Positions 9,702-19,046 of a DNA stretch of 64,000 nucleotides are shown one piece after another. How positions within the stretch are numbered: position 1 is the first letter of the stretch; each line of letters starts with the position of its first letter. The DNA comes from DATMQA01 sp035566895 (lineage in GTDB: Bacteria > Verrucomicrobiota > Verrucomicrobiia > Limisphaerales > UBA8199): contig DATMQA010000131.1 of NCBI GenBank assembly GCA_035566895.1, positions 8,166 to 72,165 on the forward strand, read 5' to 3'. The notes beneath the pieces were generated by a model that worked only from the letters and a program-made list of their open reading frames with translations, was not told the DNA's origin and made no database searches. A program made the translations under genes and the position numbers.

Positions 9702-10805
9702 TCACCAGACTTCCACCGGCCCCTTCGGAACCGGAATGTGCCCCGGCTGCACCGCGCCCGCCTCCTGCATGAATGAAGCCACCAGCGGGGCCGGTCGAAA
9801 GCGCGGTTTCAATTCGCCAGCCTCATCGACAAACTGCGCCCGCCAGCGGCGATAGGAATCGAGGATTTCGTAAAATTGGGCGCGACTGGAGACCAGCACG
9901 ACGCATTTGTTGAATTGGTTGGCTGGTCCAAACCGTTTAGCATACCAAGGCGCCACCTTGCGGAACATGCGGCAGCCATGTTCTTCACCAAAGACTTCGA
10001 GCATCCTCTCGAAATGGCGGCACATTACCTGCACCCGCTCTTCGAACGCGGGCTCCGGCAACAGCTCGCCCGTTTGCAGGTAATGCAGCGTGTGCCTGAA
10101 TATCCAAGGGTTATAAAAAGCGCCGCGGCCGATACTGACGCCGGCGCAGCCGGTCTCTTGGAGCAGCCTCTCGGCGGCTTGCGGAGTAGTCACATCGCCG
10201 TTCCCGATTACCGGGATGCGGGTCACGGCCTTTACCACCGCGCCAATCCCAGCCAGATTGATCGTGCCCGAAAAGCCCTGCTGCCGCGTTCGCCCATGGA
10301 TGAAGACGGCCGCCACCCCCGCGTCCTCGAGCGCCCGTGCCAGGTCCGGGGCGGTGATGTTCTCGTCATCCCATCCCAGGCGCATCTTGGCCGTAACTGG
10401 AATCCTAACCGCCTCCGCCATGCCTTTGACCAACCGCGCGGTTTTCGGCAACTCCGTCATCATCGCGGAGCCACCGCCCACCCGGCAGACCTTCCGCACT
10501 GGGCAACCCATGTTGATGTCCACGGCCGCGATTCCCAGGGACTCGACGTACAGTGCCGCATCCCGCATCTCCTCGGGCACGGAGCCAAACAACTGGACCG
10601 CCAGCGGTTGATCGGCGGGCGCCGACTCGGTGAGCTTCAGGGCCTTGGCTTTCATCTCCAAGAGCGAGCGAGCGTTGACCAGGTCGGTGGTGGCCAGCCC
10701 CAGGCCGCCCAACTCGCGGACGGTCAGCCGGAACGGCAAGTTAGTGTAACCCGCCAAGGGCGAGAGGAACAGATTCGAGGAGAGTGTCAGCCGACCCAAA
10801 TGCAT
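9702..10805 (-). CDS. dus: tRNA-dihydrouridine synthase (DusB-like)
   Basis: FMN-dependent TIM-barrel enzyme that reduces uridines in tRNA D-loops. It opens with LFLSPLAGYTNLPFRL (FMN site), carries the catalytic cysteine in INMGCPVRKV near residue 105, and the phosphate-binding GNGDVTTPQAAERLL and SIGRGAFYNPWIF motifs. The 367-residue length includes an extended C-terminus of about 30 Pro-rich residues. Convergent with the helicase gene; the 140-bp gap shows nothing recognisable. Confidence 0.92.
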   Translation of the reverse strand: MHLGRLTLSSNLFLSPLAGYTNLPFRLTVRELGGLGLATTDLVNARSLLEMKAKALKLTESAPADQPLAVQLFGSVPEEMRDAALYVESLGIAAVDINMGCPVRKVCRVGGGSAMMTELPKTARLVKGMAEAVRIPVTAKMRLGWDDENITAPDLARALEDAGVAAVFIHGRTRQQGFSGTINLAGIGAVVKAVTRIPVIGNGDVTTPQAAERLLQETGCAGVSIGRGAFYNPWIFRHTLHYLQTGELLPEPAFEERVQVMCRHFERMLEVFGEEHGCRMFRKVAPWYAKRFGPANQFNKCVVLVSSRAQFYEILDSYRRWRAQFVDEAGELKPRFRPAPLVASFMQEAGAVQPGHIPVPKGPVEVW

Positions 10806-11074
10806 CAGGAGGAAGTATAGCGGAGGGATTTGCGGGACGCGAGAGTTTGGGAAGCAAACATAGCGGAATTATTTTGAACCGCGTTGCGCCTGACGGGGAT
10901 CAGCGCGTGAGCTTCTTCCGCGCCGACCTTCAAAGGACGACTCAGCGGCCTTACATCCATCTCGTGAGGCAATTTGGTGGCAGGGCACGCCGAAAGACAG
11001 TGTGTTTCAGGTTGCAGTTATCTGCGGCAGCCATAAACTTTGTTTCAAGTGCAACCCAGGCCTGACTGGTTTCG

Positions 11075-11719
11075 ATGACCGACTGGAATATTCAATCACG
11101 CGCCCACGCTTGTGAAGCGTGCAGCCGGCCTTTTGCCGATAAAGAGGCCTATCACACCCTCCTGTTTGATGAGAAAGCAGCCTTTCGGCGCATCGATATT
11201 TGCCAGAGTTGCTGGCAACGGGATTACAGCGACGGCGCGCGCGACAGGAAAGGGTTCGTTTCTTATTGGCAAGGCGTTTATGAGGCCCCGGCGCCCCGCA
11301 CTGACGCCATTCAAAAGGACACAGCCGAATCGCTTCTCCGCAAGCTCATCGAACTGAACGAGCCCCGATTTATTCCGGCCGCCTTTATCCTTGCGGTGAT
11401 GCTGGAGCGTAAACGGCTGCTCAAAATCAAAGAGCAAATCGAGCGAGAGGGGCACCGGGTCTTTATTTACGAGCAGGTCGGAACCGGAGATGTCTTCACT
11501 ATAATCGATCCCAAATTGCAACTGAACCAACTCGAAACCGTCCAACATGATGTCGCAGCGCTCCTCGAACACGGGCTGCACCCGCCGGCCCCGTCCATTC
11601 CGGGTGAGCCTGCCGTTGTGGCCGCCACGGCCGAGGAGTGCGCTCTAACGGCGAAACCGGCGACCCAGGCGCCGACGGTCCCAGAAGCGCTCCAGGCTGA
11701 GCGCGGTTCCAGGCGGTAA
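11075..11719 (+). CDS. Zinc-ribbon-like conserved hypothetical protein
   Basis: A 214-residue protein of unknown function. The N-terminus has a two-knuckle metal site, CEACSRPF (CxxC) and CQSC, about 30 residues apart, followed by a mostly helical part (about 70-150) and an Ala/Pro-rich disordered tail. It lies 17 bp upstream of rnc on the same strand and is probably cotranscribed with it. I do not recognise a named family; a role in RNA metabolism is only suggested by the neighbour. The 269-bp gap upstream (10806-11074) holds no gene I can support. Confidence 0.65.
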   Translation: MTDWNIQSRAHACEACSRPFADKEAYHTLLFDEKAAFRRIDICQSCWQRDYSDGARDRKGFVSYWQGVYEAPAPRTDAIQKDTAESLLRKLIELNEPRFIPAAFILAVMLERKRLLKIKEQIEREGHRVFIYEQVGTGDVFTIIDPKLQLNQLETVQHDVAALLEHGLHPPAPSIPGEPAVVAATAEECALTAKPATQAPTVPEALQAERGSRR

Positions 11720-11736
11720 ATCGTAAATCCTTCCCC

Positions 11737-12498
11737 GTGTCCGAAAACGACGAAATTCAAACCCAACTTGGTTATACATTCAGGGACACAGCCCTGTTGC
11801 GCCTGGCCCTGACGCATCCTTCCGTTGCGCACGAGCAGGGACTGCCCCTTCAGACAAATCAACGCCTCGAATTTCTGGGGGACGCCGTCCTGCAACTCGC
11901 CCTCACGCGCGAGCTCTACGAAAAATTTCCCGGCTTTGGCGAAGGCCCGCTCACCAAAGCTCGCGCCAAACTGGTTAACCGCCGCAGTCTGGCCGAACGC
12001 GCCCGGCAGCTTGGCCTGGGCCGGCGCCTGATACTCAGCCGCGGCGAGGAAATCTCCGGCGGGCGGGAACGGCCCTCGGCGCTGGCTGATACCTTCGAGG
12101 CGCTGCTCGGCGCTATCTTCCTGGACGGCGGTTTTGAGGCGGCGCGGGAGTTTATCCTGAGGCAATTTTTCAGCGCTTTCGGTGAACTCTCTGTTATTCC
12201 CATCCTCGAAAATCCCAAAGGGGAACTGCAGGAACTACTCCAGGCTTTCTCCTCCGAAGCGCCCCGCTACCATGTCGTCGCGGCCACCGGTCCGGACCAC
12301 GACCGGGTCTTTGAGTGCACTGTCCATCACGCCGGAAAAGAATTAGCGCGCGGCCAGGGGAAGAGTAAAAAAGCCGCCGAGAGTGAAGCAGCGCTGGCCG
12401 CGCTGCTCGCACTCCGACAGAGCAAAGAGCAGAATCCTGAGGCGAGCGCACATCAAAAGAAGGCGTCGCTCACGAAACCCGCGACCAGCGCAGACTAG
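11737..12498 (+). CDS. rnc: Ribonuclease III
   Basis: Double-strand-specific endonuclease for rRNA and mRNA processing. The signature NQRLEFLGDAVLQL (about residues 42-55) carries the catalytic Glu/Asp, and a second acidic cluster is in LADTFEALLGAIFLD. A dsRNA-binding domain (about 155-228) has the GKSKKAAESEAALAALL closing helix. A charged tail of about 25 residues extends beyond it. It begins at a GTG. Full length at 253 residues. Confidence 0.95.
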   Translation: MSENDEIQTQLGYTFRDTALLRLALTHPSVAHEQGLPLQTNQRLEFLGDAVLQLALTRELYEKFPGFGEGPLTKARAKLVNRRSLAERARQLGLGRRLILSRGEEISGGRERPSALADTFEALLGAIFLDGGFEAAREFILRQFFSAFGELSVIPILENPKGELQELLQAFSSEAPRYHVVAATGPDHDRVFECTVHHAGKELARGQGKSKKAAESEAALAALLALRQSKEQNPEASAHQKKASLTKPATSAD

Positions 12499-12564
12499 CG
12501 ACGGAGAAAAAGGAATTTTCGCAAAACCGGGTGAATCGTAAATTCCCATTCTAGTCTCTGGCTT

Positions 12565-13377
12565 GTGAAAAATCTCTTCAGCGCAGCCTCCAAGCTCCTG
12601 GTTGGGGTGGTCCACCTCCGGCCTTTGCCTGGCTCACCCCGCTGGCGGGGTAAACTCCAGGGCGTGCTGGACGCCGCGGTCGCGGACGCCCGAGCCTATC
12701 AACGTGGCGGTGCAAACGCCCTGTTCATAGAAAATTTCGGCGATGTCCCTTTCACCAAAACCAAGGTCGGTCCCGAAACGGTCGCCGCCATGACCGCGGC
12801 CGGCTGCGCGGTACGCGCGGCAGTGGGCCTGCCGCTCGGTTTCAACGTCCTTCGCAACGACGCCTGCGCGGCGCTAGCGTTGTGCGCCGCCTGCGGCGGC
12901 AGCTTCATCCGCGTTAATGTCCACACCGGGGTGATGCTCACGGACCAGGGTCTCCTGGAGGGAGATGCCTACGCCACGGTGCGTTACCGGCGCCAAATTT
13001 GTCCCGACGCCCGGATTTTTGCCGATGTCCACGTCAAACATGCCGTGCCGCTCGGCGATTGGGCGATTGGCGATTCGGCCCGCGACACGAGCGAGCGCGG
13101 GCTGGCCGACGCCCTGATCATCTCTGGCGCAGGCACCGGTTTGGCAGCAGAGGCTGCCGATCTGCAACGCGTGCGCGCCGCCTGTGGCTCCGCCAGAATC
13201 CTCCTCGGCAGCGGCGTAACCGTTCAGAACATCCGCGAGTATCTACCGCTGGCTGATGGTTTCATTGTTGGCACTGCCCTCAAACTCGACGGCAGAATAT
13301 CAAATCCCGTCGATCCCAAACGGGTTGCGGCATTGAGCCGGAGGATTAAGGAATTCAAGCCGGTTCGGAAACGGTGA
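12565..13377 (+). CDS. BtpA/SgcQ-family TIM-barrel protein
   Basis: A 270-residue protein matching the BtpA family: VVHLRPLPGSPRW at the N-terminus, ALFIENFGDVPF, ADVHVKHAVPLG, and the C-terminal phosphate-binding-like LLGSGVTVQNIREYLPLADGFIVGTALK. BtpA was first described as affecting photosystem I accumulation in cyanobacteria, but in heterotrophs the family is probably an enzyme of sugar or nucleoside metabolism; the reaction is unknown. GTG start, 66 bp after rnc. Confidence 0.85.
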   Translation: MKNLFSAASKLLVGVVHLRPLPGSPRWRGKLQGVLDAAVADARAYQRGGANALFIENFGDVPFTKTKVGPETVAAMTAAGCAVRAAVGLPLGFNVLRNDACAALALCAACGGSFIRVNVHTGVMLTDQGLLEGDAYATVRYRRQICPDARIFADVHVKHAVPLGDWAIGDSARDTSERGLADALIISGAGTGLAAEAADLQRVRAACGSARILLGSGVTVQNIREYLPLADGFIVGTALKLDGRISNPVDPKRVAALSRRIKEFKPVRKR

Positions 13378-13405
13378 TGGGCAAACCGGGAAGCCCGCAG
13401 TTGGC

Positions 13406-14254
13406 TTAAAGCCGCAGCCCGGGCGAACGGGGCCAGAGGAAATTCTTCAGCGCGAAAAGTTCCAGCGCAAAGGGAATATAGCCTCCATAACCGAGCAGCG
13501 GCATTTCGAAAATGTGCAGGAACTGCGCGCCCGGCGTGTGGTAAACCCATTTTGGATCCGAATAATAATTCCACATCTCCCAAAAAAAACCGCAGATTAA
13601 CGCGCCAACCGCAAGAGAAAGCACGGGACGCCAGTCGCCGCGTTGGAGGTCTTGCAACAGCGAACGACGGCCCAACCAGGAGTTGACAGGTTCCAGCATG
13701 AGTACCAAGGAAGACCACACAAATGGGTAGCAGTAGCGGGGCCAACCCAGCGCTAGGGCGAGCATCGCCGCCCCGCTGAGGAACATAGCCCATTTGAGCA
13801 ACTGCGCGGATGAAATACGGGAGCCCGGCGGGACGCGCTCGAGCCACCGGAAAGTTCGTGCCAGCTCCGCCGTTTCAAACACCGCCGACATGACGGTCGA
13901 GAAAGAAATCGTGCAAAGCAGGTAGTACTGAGCCTCAGTGAATTTGGCAGTGCCAAGGTATTCCCAATTGTTGGTCCGTTGGTTGATGATCTCAAAAAGC
14001 CACCAAACGGGTGAGGAGGCCACAAAGAGCAGCACAAAATCACGCCGGGAACGGCTCCAGAGGGAAGAGCCCGTCCGGCTCAGGACGAGCGCATCCACGA
14101 CCAGGACGTAGCCGAGCCAGAGCGGGAAAAACAAGTAGGCAGTGCCGCCTCGCACGGTCCAATTCAAAGGCCAGCAGACCGCCAGTAACAACACTCCCAG
14201 CCACCACTGTGGCACCCAGACCACCGAGTGTTTAGCGCAACCGGTTCCGTTCAT
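13406..14254 (-). CDS. Polytopic membrane protein, unknown function
   Basis: About 282 residues with seven or so hydrophobic segments. Notable are the aromatic motif FFWEMWNYYSDPKWVYH and the following loop EMPLLGYGGYIPFALE, which recall conserved polar motifs of membrane enzymes such as the lycopene-cyclase/CruF-like group, but the match is too weak for a call. The ATG at 14254 is preferred to an in-frame TTG 36 bases upstream. Divergent from the SDR gene; the 144-bp gap should carry both promoters. Confidence 0.7.
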   Translation of the reverse strand: MNGTGCAKHSVVWVPQWWLGVLLLAVCWPLNWTVRGGTAYLFFPLWLGYVLVVDALVLSRTGSSLWSRSRRDFVLLFVASSPVWWLFEIINQRTNNWEYLGTAKFTEAQYYLLCTISFSTVMSAVFETAELARTFRWLERVPPGSRISSAQLLKWAMFLSGAAMLALALGWPRYCYPFVWSSLVLMLEPVNSWLGRRSLLQDLQRGDWRPVLSLAVGALICGFFWEMWNYYSDPKWVYHTPGAQFLHIFEMPLLGYGGYIPFALELFALKNFLWPRSPGLRL

Positions 14255-14398
14255 GCTCCTCAATCTTGAATGGAAGCCGAGAGTTTTCAAGCGCAGCGCC
14301 GGCGGATTAAATGGGTAAAAAAATTAAGATGAGTTTCATGAGGGCAGCAGTTATTTTGTGTCTCCTGACCAGCAAGCATTATAGTCAAACTTAGCGCT

Positions 14399-15166
14399 AT
14401 GAACGATTGGGCCCTCATCACCGGCGCAACCGCGGGTATCGGTTACGAACTGGCCAAGCTCTTCGCCGCCGACCATTTCAACCTCGTGCTGGTCGCGCGC
14501 AACGAAAAGCGCCTGAACGAACTGGCGGCTGAGCTGAAACACAAACACAGCATCGAAATTGAAGTCTTGCCCAAAGACCTGGCCGTTCCCGAGGCCGCCC
14601 GCGAGATCTCCGAAGCTCTCCGCGATACGCCGATTTCCGTGTTGGTCAACAACGCCGGTTTCGGCAGCTACGGTCCATTTGCTGAGACAGACCTCGCCCT
14701 TCAAGTCGGCATGGTGCAGGTGAACGTTGTCGCCCTGATGCAATTGACTCATCTCTTCCTCAAGCCCATGCTCAACCGTCACAACGGCCGCATTCTTAAT
14801 GTTGCTTCCACTGCGGCGTTTCAGCCGGGACCGACCATGAATGTCTATTACGCCACCAAGGCTTTCGTTTATTCGTTCTCTTACGCTTTGTCAGACGAGC
14901 TGGCCGGCACCGGGATTACGGTCACCACGCTTTGTCCAGGCCTGACCCGCACCGAGTTCCAGGCCCGCGCCCGGCTGAAACCGAGCGGCAGTTGGCCGGC
15001 CATGGAGGCGCGGACCGTGGCGGAAATCGGCTACCGTGGTTTCATGAAAGGCAAGCGCGTGGTTATTCCCGGGTTGGCCAATCAAATCGCCTCTTTCTTT
15101 GCCAGACGCGTGCCGCAGCGTCTCACCTCTGCCATGGTGCGCCGGGTTCACGCCCACGCTGGGTAA
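14399..15166 (+). CDS. Short-chain dehydrogenase/reductase
   Basis: Classical SDR of 255 residues with the dinucleotide motif TGATAGIG (residues 8-15), NNAGFGSYG, the catalytic Ser in VASTAAF and the YYATK (YxxxK) pair. The sequence around ELAKLFAADHFNLVLVARNEKRLNELA places it in the DltE/YqjQ-like subgroup of ketone or fatty-aldehyde reductases; substrate unknown. An Arg following the first strand (ARNEKR) suggests NADPH. Monocistronic, followed by a dispersed repeat copy. Confidence 0.88.
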   Translation: MNDWALITGATAGIGYELAKLFAADHFNLVLVARNEKRLNELAAELKHKHSIEIEVLPKDLAVPEAAREISEALRDTPISVLVNNAGFGSYGPFAETDLALQVGMVQVNVVALMQLTHLFLKPMLNRHNGRILNVASTAAFQPGPTMNVYYATKAFVYSFSYALSDELAGTGITVTTLCPGLTRTEFQARARLKPSGSWPAMEARTVAEIGYRGFMKGKRVVIPGLANQIASFFARRVPQRLTSAMVRRVHAHAG

Positions 15167-15179
15167 GGTGGTTAACAGC

Positions 15180-15204
15180 ATCATTTTGTCCCAATGATTT
15201 TGCC
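15180..15204 (-). repeat. Dispersed repeat copy (GGCAAAATCATT form)
   Basis: The minus strand carries GGCAAAATCATT followed by GGGACAAAATGAT. It agrees at 20 of 25 positions with the copy at 47101. It lies between the SDR and the lipoprotein gene. Confidence 0.55.
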
Positions 15205-15234
15205 TTCCAGGGTCTAGCTTTGTAACTTGCAGCC

Positions 15235-16068
15235 ATGCGAACAGGACTTTCCTCCACCCATCGAATGGAAACGCAAACCTCTGTTTTGTGGCTGATGTCA
15301 GGTCTGGCCGGGTGTCTGCTTTCAGCCGGCGGCTGCGCTCATTCCCATGATGATGAACTCCGCGGCGGGGGCTTTACCAGAGTATTTACCCCGCAACCGC
15401 CCACTTTCCTCAGTGGGCCGATGGCCGTTCTGCTGACCAATGCCTCCGGCTTCAGCGCTCGCGTCGAGGTGGAAAACGAACCGCTGGGGGGCGTGGAACC
15501 GGCCCAGTCGGGCCAACTCCTCAGTTACGGCAGCAAGGTGGTCTTCGCCCCTGAGCCCGACAAAAAGGCTGAAAAGCAACTCGGCACCGGCGGCTTCAGC
15601 TTCCTCTGGGACGTGGCGGAAAACCGCGGTTTTGTGCTCAGCGAAGCCCTGCAAGGCTACGCGCCCGCCGCGGCAAATGTCCATCCTACCAACCTGGTGA
15701 CCGGCAACATTGCGGCCACGCCCCAAAGCGTGGCGGGACATTCTTGCCAGCCCGCCGATGCCACCGTCCAGATGAGCGACGGTTCCACAGCGATCTTCCG
15801 GTTGTTCCGCGCCGGCGACCTGAACGGTTTCCCGGTCCGCCTCATCTCCGCGACCAATCCCCTTCCCCTCACCCTCACGTTTTCTAAAATTCGGCTTCAG
15901 CCCCTGCCGGCGGATTTGTTCACCGTGCCGGATGGCTTCACTCAATATGCCACCCCAGAGGCTATGGCCGATGAACTCGCTGTCCGTCGGCACCACCTCA
16001 AGAATAAAATTCCCGAGGCCGCTGAACCCTTCGACCGAACAACCCCTCAACCGCCACGGCGCTATTAG
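15235..16068 (+). CDS. Putative lipoprotein, DUF4412-like
   Basis: A 277-residue exported protein: a charged N-terminus, a hydrophobic stretch and the lipobox LLSAGGC put the lipidated cysteine at residue 34. The mature part is beta-rich; the end (LPADLFTVPDGFTQY) resembles the GLFxxPxGY ending of DUF4412-type outer-membrane-associated proteins. Function unknown. The gene is followed after 24 bp by the oxidoreductase gene, suggesting cotranscription. Confidence 0.7.
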   Translation: MRTGLSSTHRMETQTSVLWLMSGLAGCLLSAGGCAHSHDDELRGGGFTRVFTPQPPTFLSGPMAVLLTNASGFSARVEVENEPLGGVEPAQSGQLLSYGSKVVFAPEPDKKAEKQLGTGGFSFLWDVAENRGFVLSEALQGYAPAAANVHPTNLVTGNIAATPQSVAGHSCQPADATVQMSDGSTAIFRLFRAGDLNGFPVRLISATNPLPLTLTFSKIRLQPLPADLFTVPDGFTQYATPEAMADELAVRRHHLKNKIPEAAEPFDRTTPQPPRRY

Positions 16069-16092
16069 CCGACGCTCCCAACTCGTCGCAAT

Positions 16093-17076
16093 ATGAAGGC
16101 TTGGGTCCTTGACGCGCTGACCGGCATCGAGCACCTGCACGTGGCCGAGGCCCCCGACCCAGTCCCACAGCCGGGCGAAGCCATTGTCGAAGTCCATTTT
16201 GCTGCCCTTAATCCGGCCGACCGTTACCTGGCCGAAAATCAATATCCGGCGAAACCGCCACTGCCCCATATCCTTGGCCGCGATGGCATGGGGACCGTCC
16301 TTCAAGTGGGCAGTGGAATTAGCGACCTTCGCAGCGGAGACCGGCGGGTTGTCTTGCGCGGCGAGGTCGGAGGGAACCGCTGGGGCACCTTTGCACAGCG
16401 CGTCGCTGTTTCGGCTGAAAATCTTATCGAGATTCCTGCCGGCTGGAGCGAGCAGGAAGCGGCCGGCGCTGCGCTCGTTTATCTTACCGCTTATCAGGCG
16501 TTAATGATGTGGGAGCCATTGCCGCCGCAATCCGTCGTGCTGGTCACCGGCGCCTCTGGCGGTGTCGGCGTGGCCGCTGTCCAACTCGCTGCGGCGATGG
16601 GCCACACGGTTCTCGCGCTGTCGCGCAACCCGGAGAAATGCCGCCGACTCGAACAGCTTGGCGCAACCGGCACTTTCAATCCCCAGGAACCGCAGTGGCG
16701 GCAAGCCGTCAAAGCCGCCATCGCCCCGCGCCGCGTCCAACTGGGCATCGACAACATCGGCGGCAAGCTCCTTTCCGAGGTCATCGACACCCTTGGCGAG
16801 TTGGGCAAGGTCAGCCTGGTCGGCCGGCTCGCTGGTCCGGTGCCCAATTTCAACACCGCCACTTTGTTTTTCCGCCGCATTCGCCTGGGGGGAGTCGCCG
16901 TTGGCGCTTACACCAATGCCGAAAGCCGCAACGCCTGGCAGCAGATCGTCCAACTGCTCTCCCGGGCCGGCGCCCGCCCCCAGGTGGACAGCGTTTTTCC
17001 TTTCGACCAATTACCCCAAGCCTTTGCCCGCCTGGCAGAAGGACCGATGGGGAAAGTCCTGCTGCAAATAGCGTAA
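16093..17076 (+). CDS. Quinone oxidoreductase-like MDR protein (zeta-crystallin type)
   Basis: Medium-chain dehydrogenase/reductase of 327 residues. The N-terminal GroES-like half has ALNPADRYLAENQYP and LGRDGMGTVLQVG; the Rossmann motif is TGASGGVGVAAVQLAAAMG near residue 153, with ALSRNPEK after the second strand, pointing to NADPH. The cysteines and histidine of zinc-dependent alcohol dehydrogenases are absent, as in quinone reductases. Convergent with sulP, 11 bp apart. Confidence 0.88.
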   Translation: MKAWVLDALTGIEHLHVAEAPDPVPQPGEAIVEVHFAALNPADRYLAENQYPAKPPLPHILGRDGMGTVLQVGSGISDLRSGDRRVVLRGEVGGNRWGTFAQRVAVSAENLIEIPAGWSEQEAAGAALVYLTAYQALMMWEPLPPQSVVLVTGASGGVGVAAVQLAAAMGHTVLALSRNPEKCRRLEQLGATGTFNPQEPQWRQAVKAAIAPRRVQLGIDNIGGKLLSEVIDTLGELGKVSLVGRLAGPVPNFNTATLFFRRIRLGGVAVGAYTNAESRNAWQQIVQLLSRAGARPQVDSVFPFDQLPQAFARLAEGPMGKVLLQIA

Positions 17077-17087
17077 GAACTGGACGC

Positions 17088-18824
17088 TCACATTTTCGGA
17101 CTGGCTCCGGTCTCCTGACTTGTGGCTTCCTGCCGCTGGAACTCCTCCACGCACTCGTGCACCGACGGAAAGAAACTCTCCGACCCAACCTCACGCACCA
17201 ACCCCGTCCGCTCGAGCAACGCGCGCAAAGGCCGGTTCGCATGGGCGATTTTCAGGGCAATCCCTTGCTTGCGCAGATCCTCGTGCAAACTGTGCAGCGC
17301 TTCCACCGCCGTCACATCGATGTCCGTAATTGCCTGGGCATCCAATAAAAACCAGCGCACCTTCGTCGGGCTCGCCAATACAAGTTGCCGAACGCGCTCA
17401 ACAAAATGTCCTGCATTTGAAAACAACAAGGGCGCATAAAAACGATACGCAATCAGCCCCGGTAGAGTCTGCGCTTCCGTCGTGTTTCCCAAATCATGAA
17501 AGCCGTTTCCGGGGACCTGGCTCAACACCGCGTCTGGAGGATGCGAGATGCGGTTGACCAGGCCAAGCAGCGACAGCGCCACGCCGAAAAGAATCCCCGG
17601 CACGACCCCGGCGGCGAGCACCGTTAGCGTTGTCAACCCCGCCACCACGGCACTGGTCGGATAAAACCGGTAAATCCGTTTCATCACGTCAAACTCGACC
17701 AGCCCAAACCCGGCGTAGATCAGAATGGCCGCCAGGGCCACCTGCGGCAGGCGGGCGATCAGCGGCGTCAGGAAAATGAGAAACAGCGCCAGCGTCCCCG
17801 CGGCGATCAGCCCGGCCAATTGCGTTTTGCCCCCGGTCGCATCATTGATAGTCGTGCGCGCCTGGCTGCCTGTAATAGAAAATCCATGGAACAATCCCGC
17901 CGCCACGTCCGCTGCGCCCAACGCGTTCAACTCCTGGTTGGCGCTGACCTCGTAACCGTTCCTGGCTGCAAAGGCGCGCGCCAGCAAGATGCCCTCGGTG
18001 TAAGTCAGCAACGCAATCCCGATGGCCGCCGGCAGCAAGGTGTGGAGCTCGCGCCAATCGACCAGGGGAAACGCAAAGCTCGGCAGGCCGCGGGGGAAGG
18101 AACCAACGACCGCTACTCCGCACGCCTCGAGCCGCAGCGCCCTCGCAAGAACAATTGCCAAGACGCAAACCACCAGCGCGCCAGGAATTTTGGGCACGAA
18201 CCGCCGCATCACCACGAGCAGCCCCAGAAGGCCCGCGCCCAAAAGCAGAGTCGGTCTTTGCGCCTGGTCCAGCTTGCCCGCCAAATCCGCCAACCGCGGA
18301 AAGAAGTCGTTGCTCTTGAGCTCTACGCCGAAAAGCTTGTTCAGTTGGGACGCCATTAAAATCAGCGCCGCGCCGGTCATGTAACCGACCAGCACCGGCT
18401 TGGAGAGAAAATCCGCCACGGCGCCGAGGTTAGCGCGTGCGCCCAGCAGCAGGAGCAACCCACTCAGCAACGCCACGACCGCTGCCAATGCCGCAGCCCG
18501 CTCCGGGTCGCCGCCGGCCAGTGGCGCAATCGTGCTCGCAATCAGCAACGAAATCGCAATGTCCGGCCCGACGATGACCTGCCGCGAACTGCCGAACAGC
18601 GCATACAAAACCAGCGGCACCAACGCGGCGTATAACCCGTGTTGCGGCGCCAGCCCCATCAGTCCGGCGTAAGCAATCACGGACGGTATCATCACCACGC
18701 ACACGCTGACCCCCGCCAGCACGTCGCCTACCAACCACTCCCGCCGGTACTGCCGAAAGAGCGCCAGACCCGGAAACCAGCGTTCCGAGACCGGCACCTG
18801 GGTGTTCTTCGGCGCTTCGTTCAT
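17088..18824 (-). CDS. SulP-family anion transporter with STAS domain
   Basis: Inner-membrane transporter of the SLC26/SulP group, usually carrying sulfate, bicarbonate or related anions. About 578 residues: 12-14 membrane segments beginning with the signature VSVCVVMIPSVIAYAGLMGLAP (only partly quoted pattern: P-S-V-I-A-Y-A), HGFSITGSQARTTINDATGG in the middle, and a cytoplasmic STAS domain (about 440-560) with DAQAITDIDVTAVEALHSL. The ATG at 18824 is preferred to one with eight extra residues. Substrate cannot be told from sequence alone. Confidence 0.88.
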   Translation of the reverse strand: MNEAPKNTQVPVSERWFPGLALFRQYRREWLVGDVLAGVSVCVVMIPSVIAYAGLMGLAPQHGLYAALVPLVLYALFGSSRQVIVGPDIAISLLIASTIAPLAGGDPERAAALAAVVALLSGLLLLLGARANLGAVADFLSKPVLVGYMTGAALILMASQLNKLFGVELKSNDFFPRLADLAGKLDQAQRPTLLLGAGLLGLLVVMRRFVPKIPGALVVCVLAIVLARALRLEACGVAVVGSFPRGLPSFAFPLVDWRELHTLLPAAIGIALLTYTEGILLARAFAARNGYEVSANQELNALGAADVAAGLFHGFSITGSQARTTINDATGGKTQLAGLIAAGTLALFLIFLTPLIARLPQVALAAILIYAGFGLVEFDVMKRIYRFYPTSAVVAGLTTLTVLAAGVVPGILFGVALSLLGLVNRISHPPDAVLSQVPGNGFHDLGNTTEAQTLPGLIAYRFYAPLLFSNAGHFVERVRQLVLASPTKVRWFLLDAQAITDIDVTAVEALHSLHEDLRKQGIALKIAHANRPLRALLERTGLVREVGSESFFPSVHECVEEFQRQEATSQETGASPKM

Positions 18825-19046
18825 GGGCCTGTTTTTACCACCACGCAAGCCCGCACGTCCAATAAATCAGCTTTGACAATCGAAAGCGCCGGAATGCGGC
18901 GCACTCCAAACGCTTCGCTAATTCGGTCGCGGCTTTCCGTGCTGCGTCATCTGCGGGCCACACCTTCATCCCCAATCAGCATCTGTTGCACCCTCCCTTC
19001 ATTCAATTTTCTTGTCTCTCCAAATCTCCGGTCACAACCTTTCCCA

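Noticed and set aside
10784..11065. 93-codon frame between dus and the zinc-ribbon gene
   Set aside because: Starts inside dus on the other strand, no similarity recognised, no ribosome site.
15322..16305. Long minus-strand frame across the lipoprotein gene
   Set aside because: GC-rich shadow frame of the lipoprotein and its neighbour; no family pattern, while the plus strand has a clear lipobox protein.
18639..19046. Upstream extension of the 19047 gene remnant
   Set aside because: Overlaps the sulP start on the other strand and shows no similarity or signal peptide; merely an open frame.
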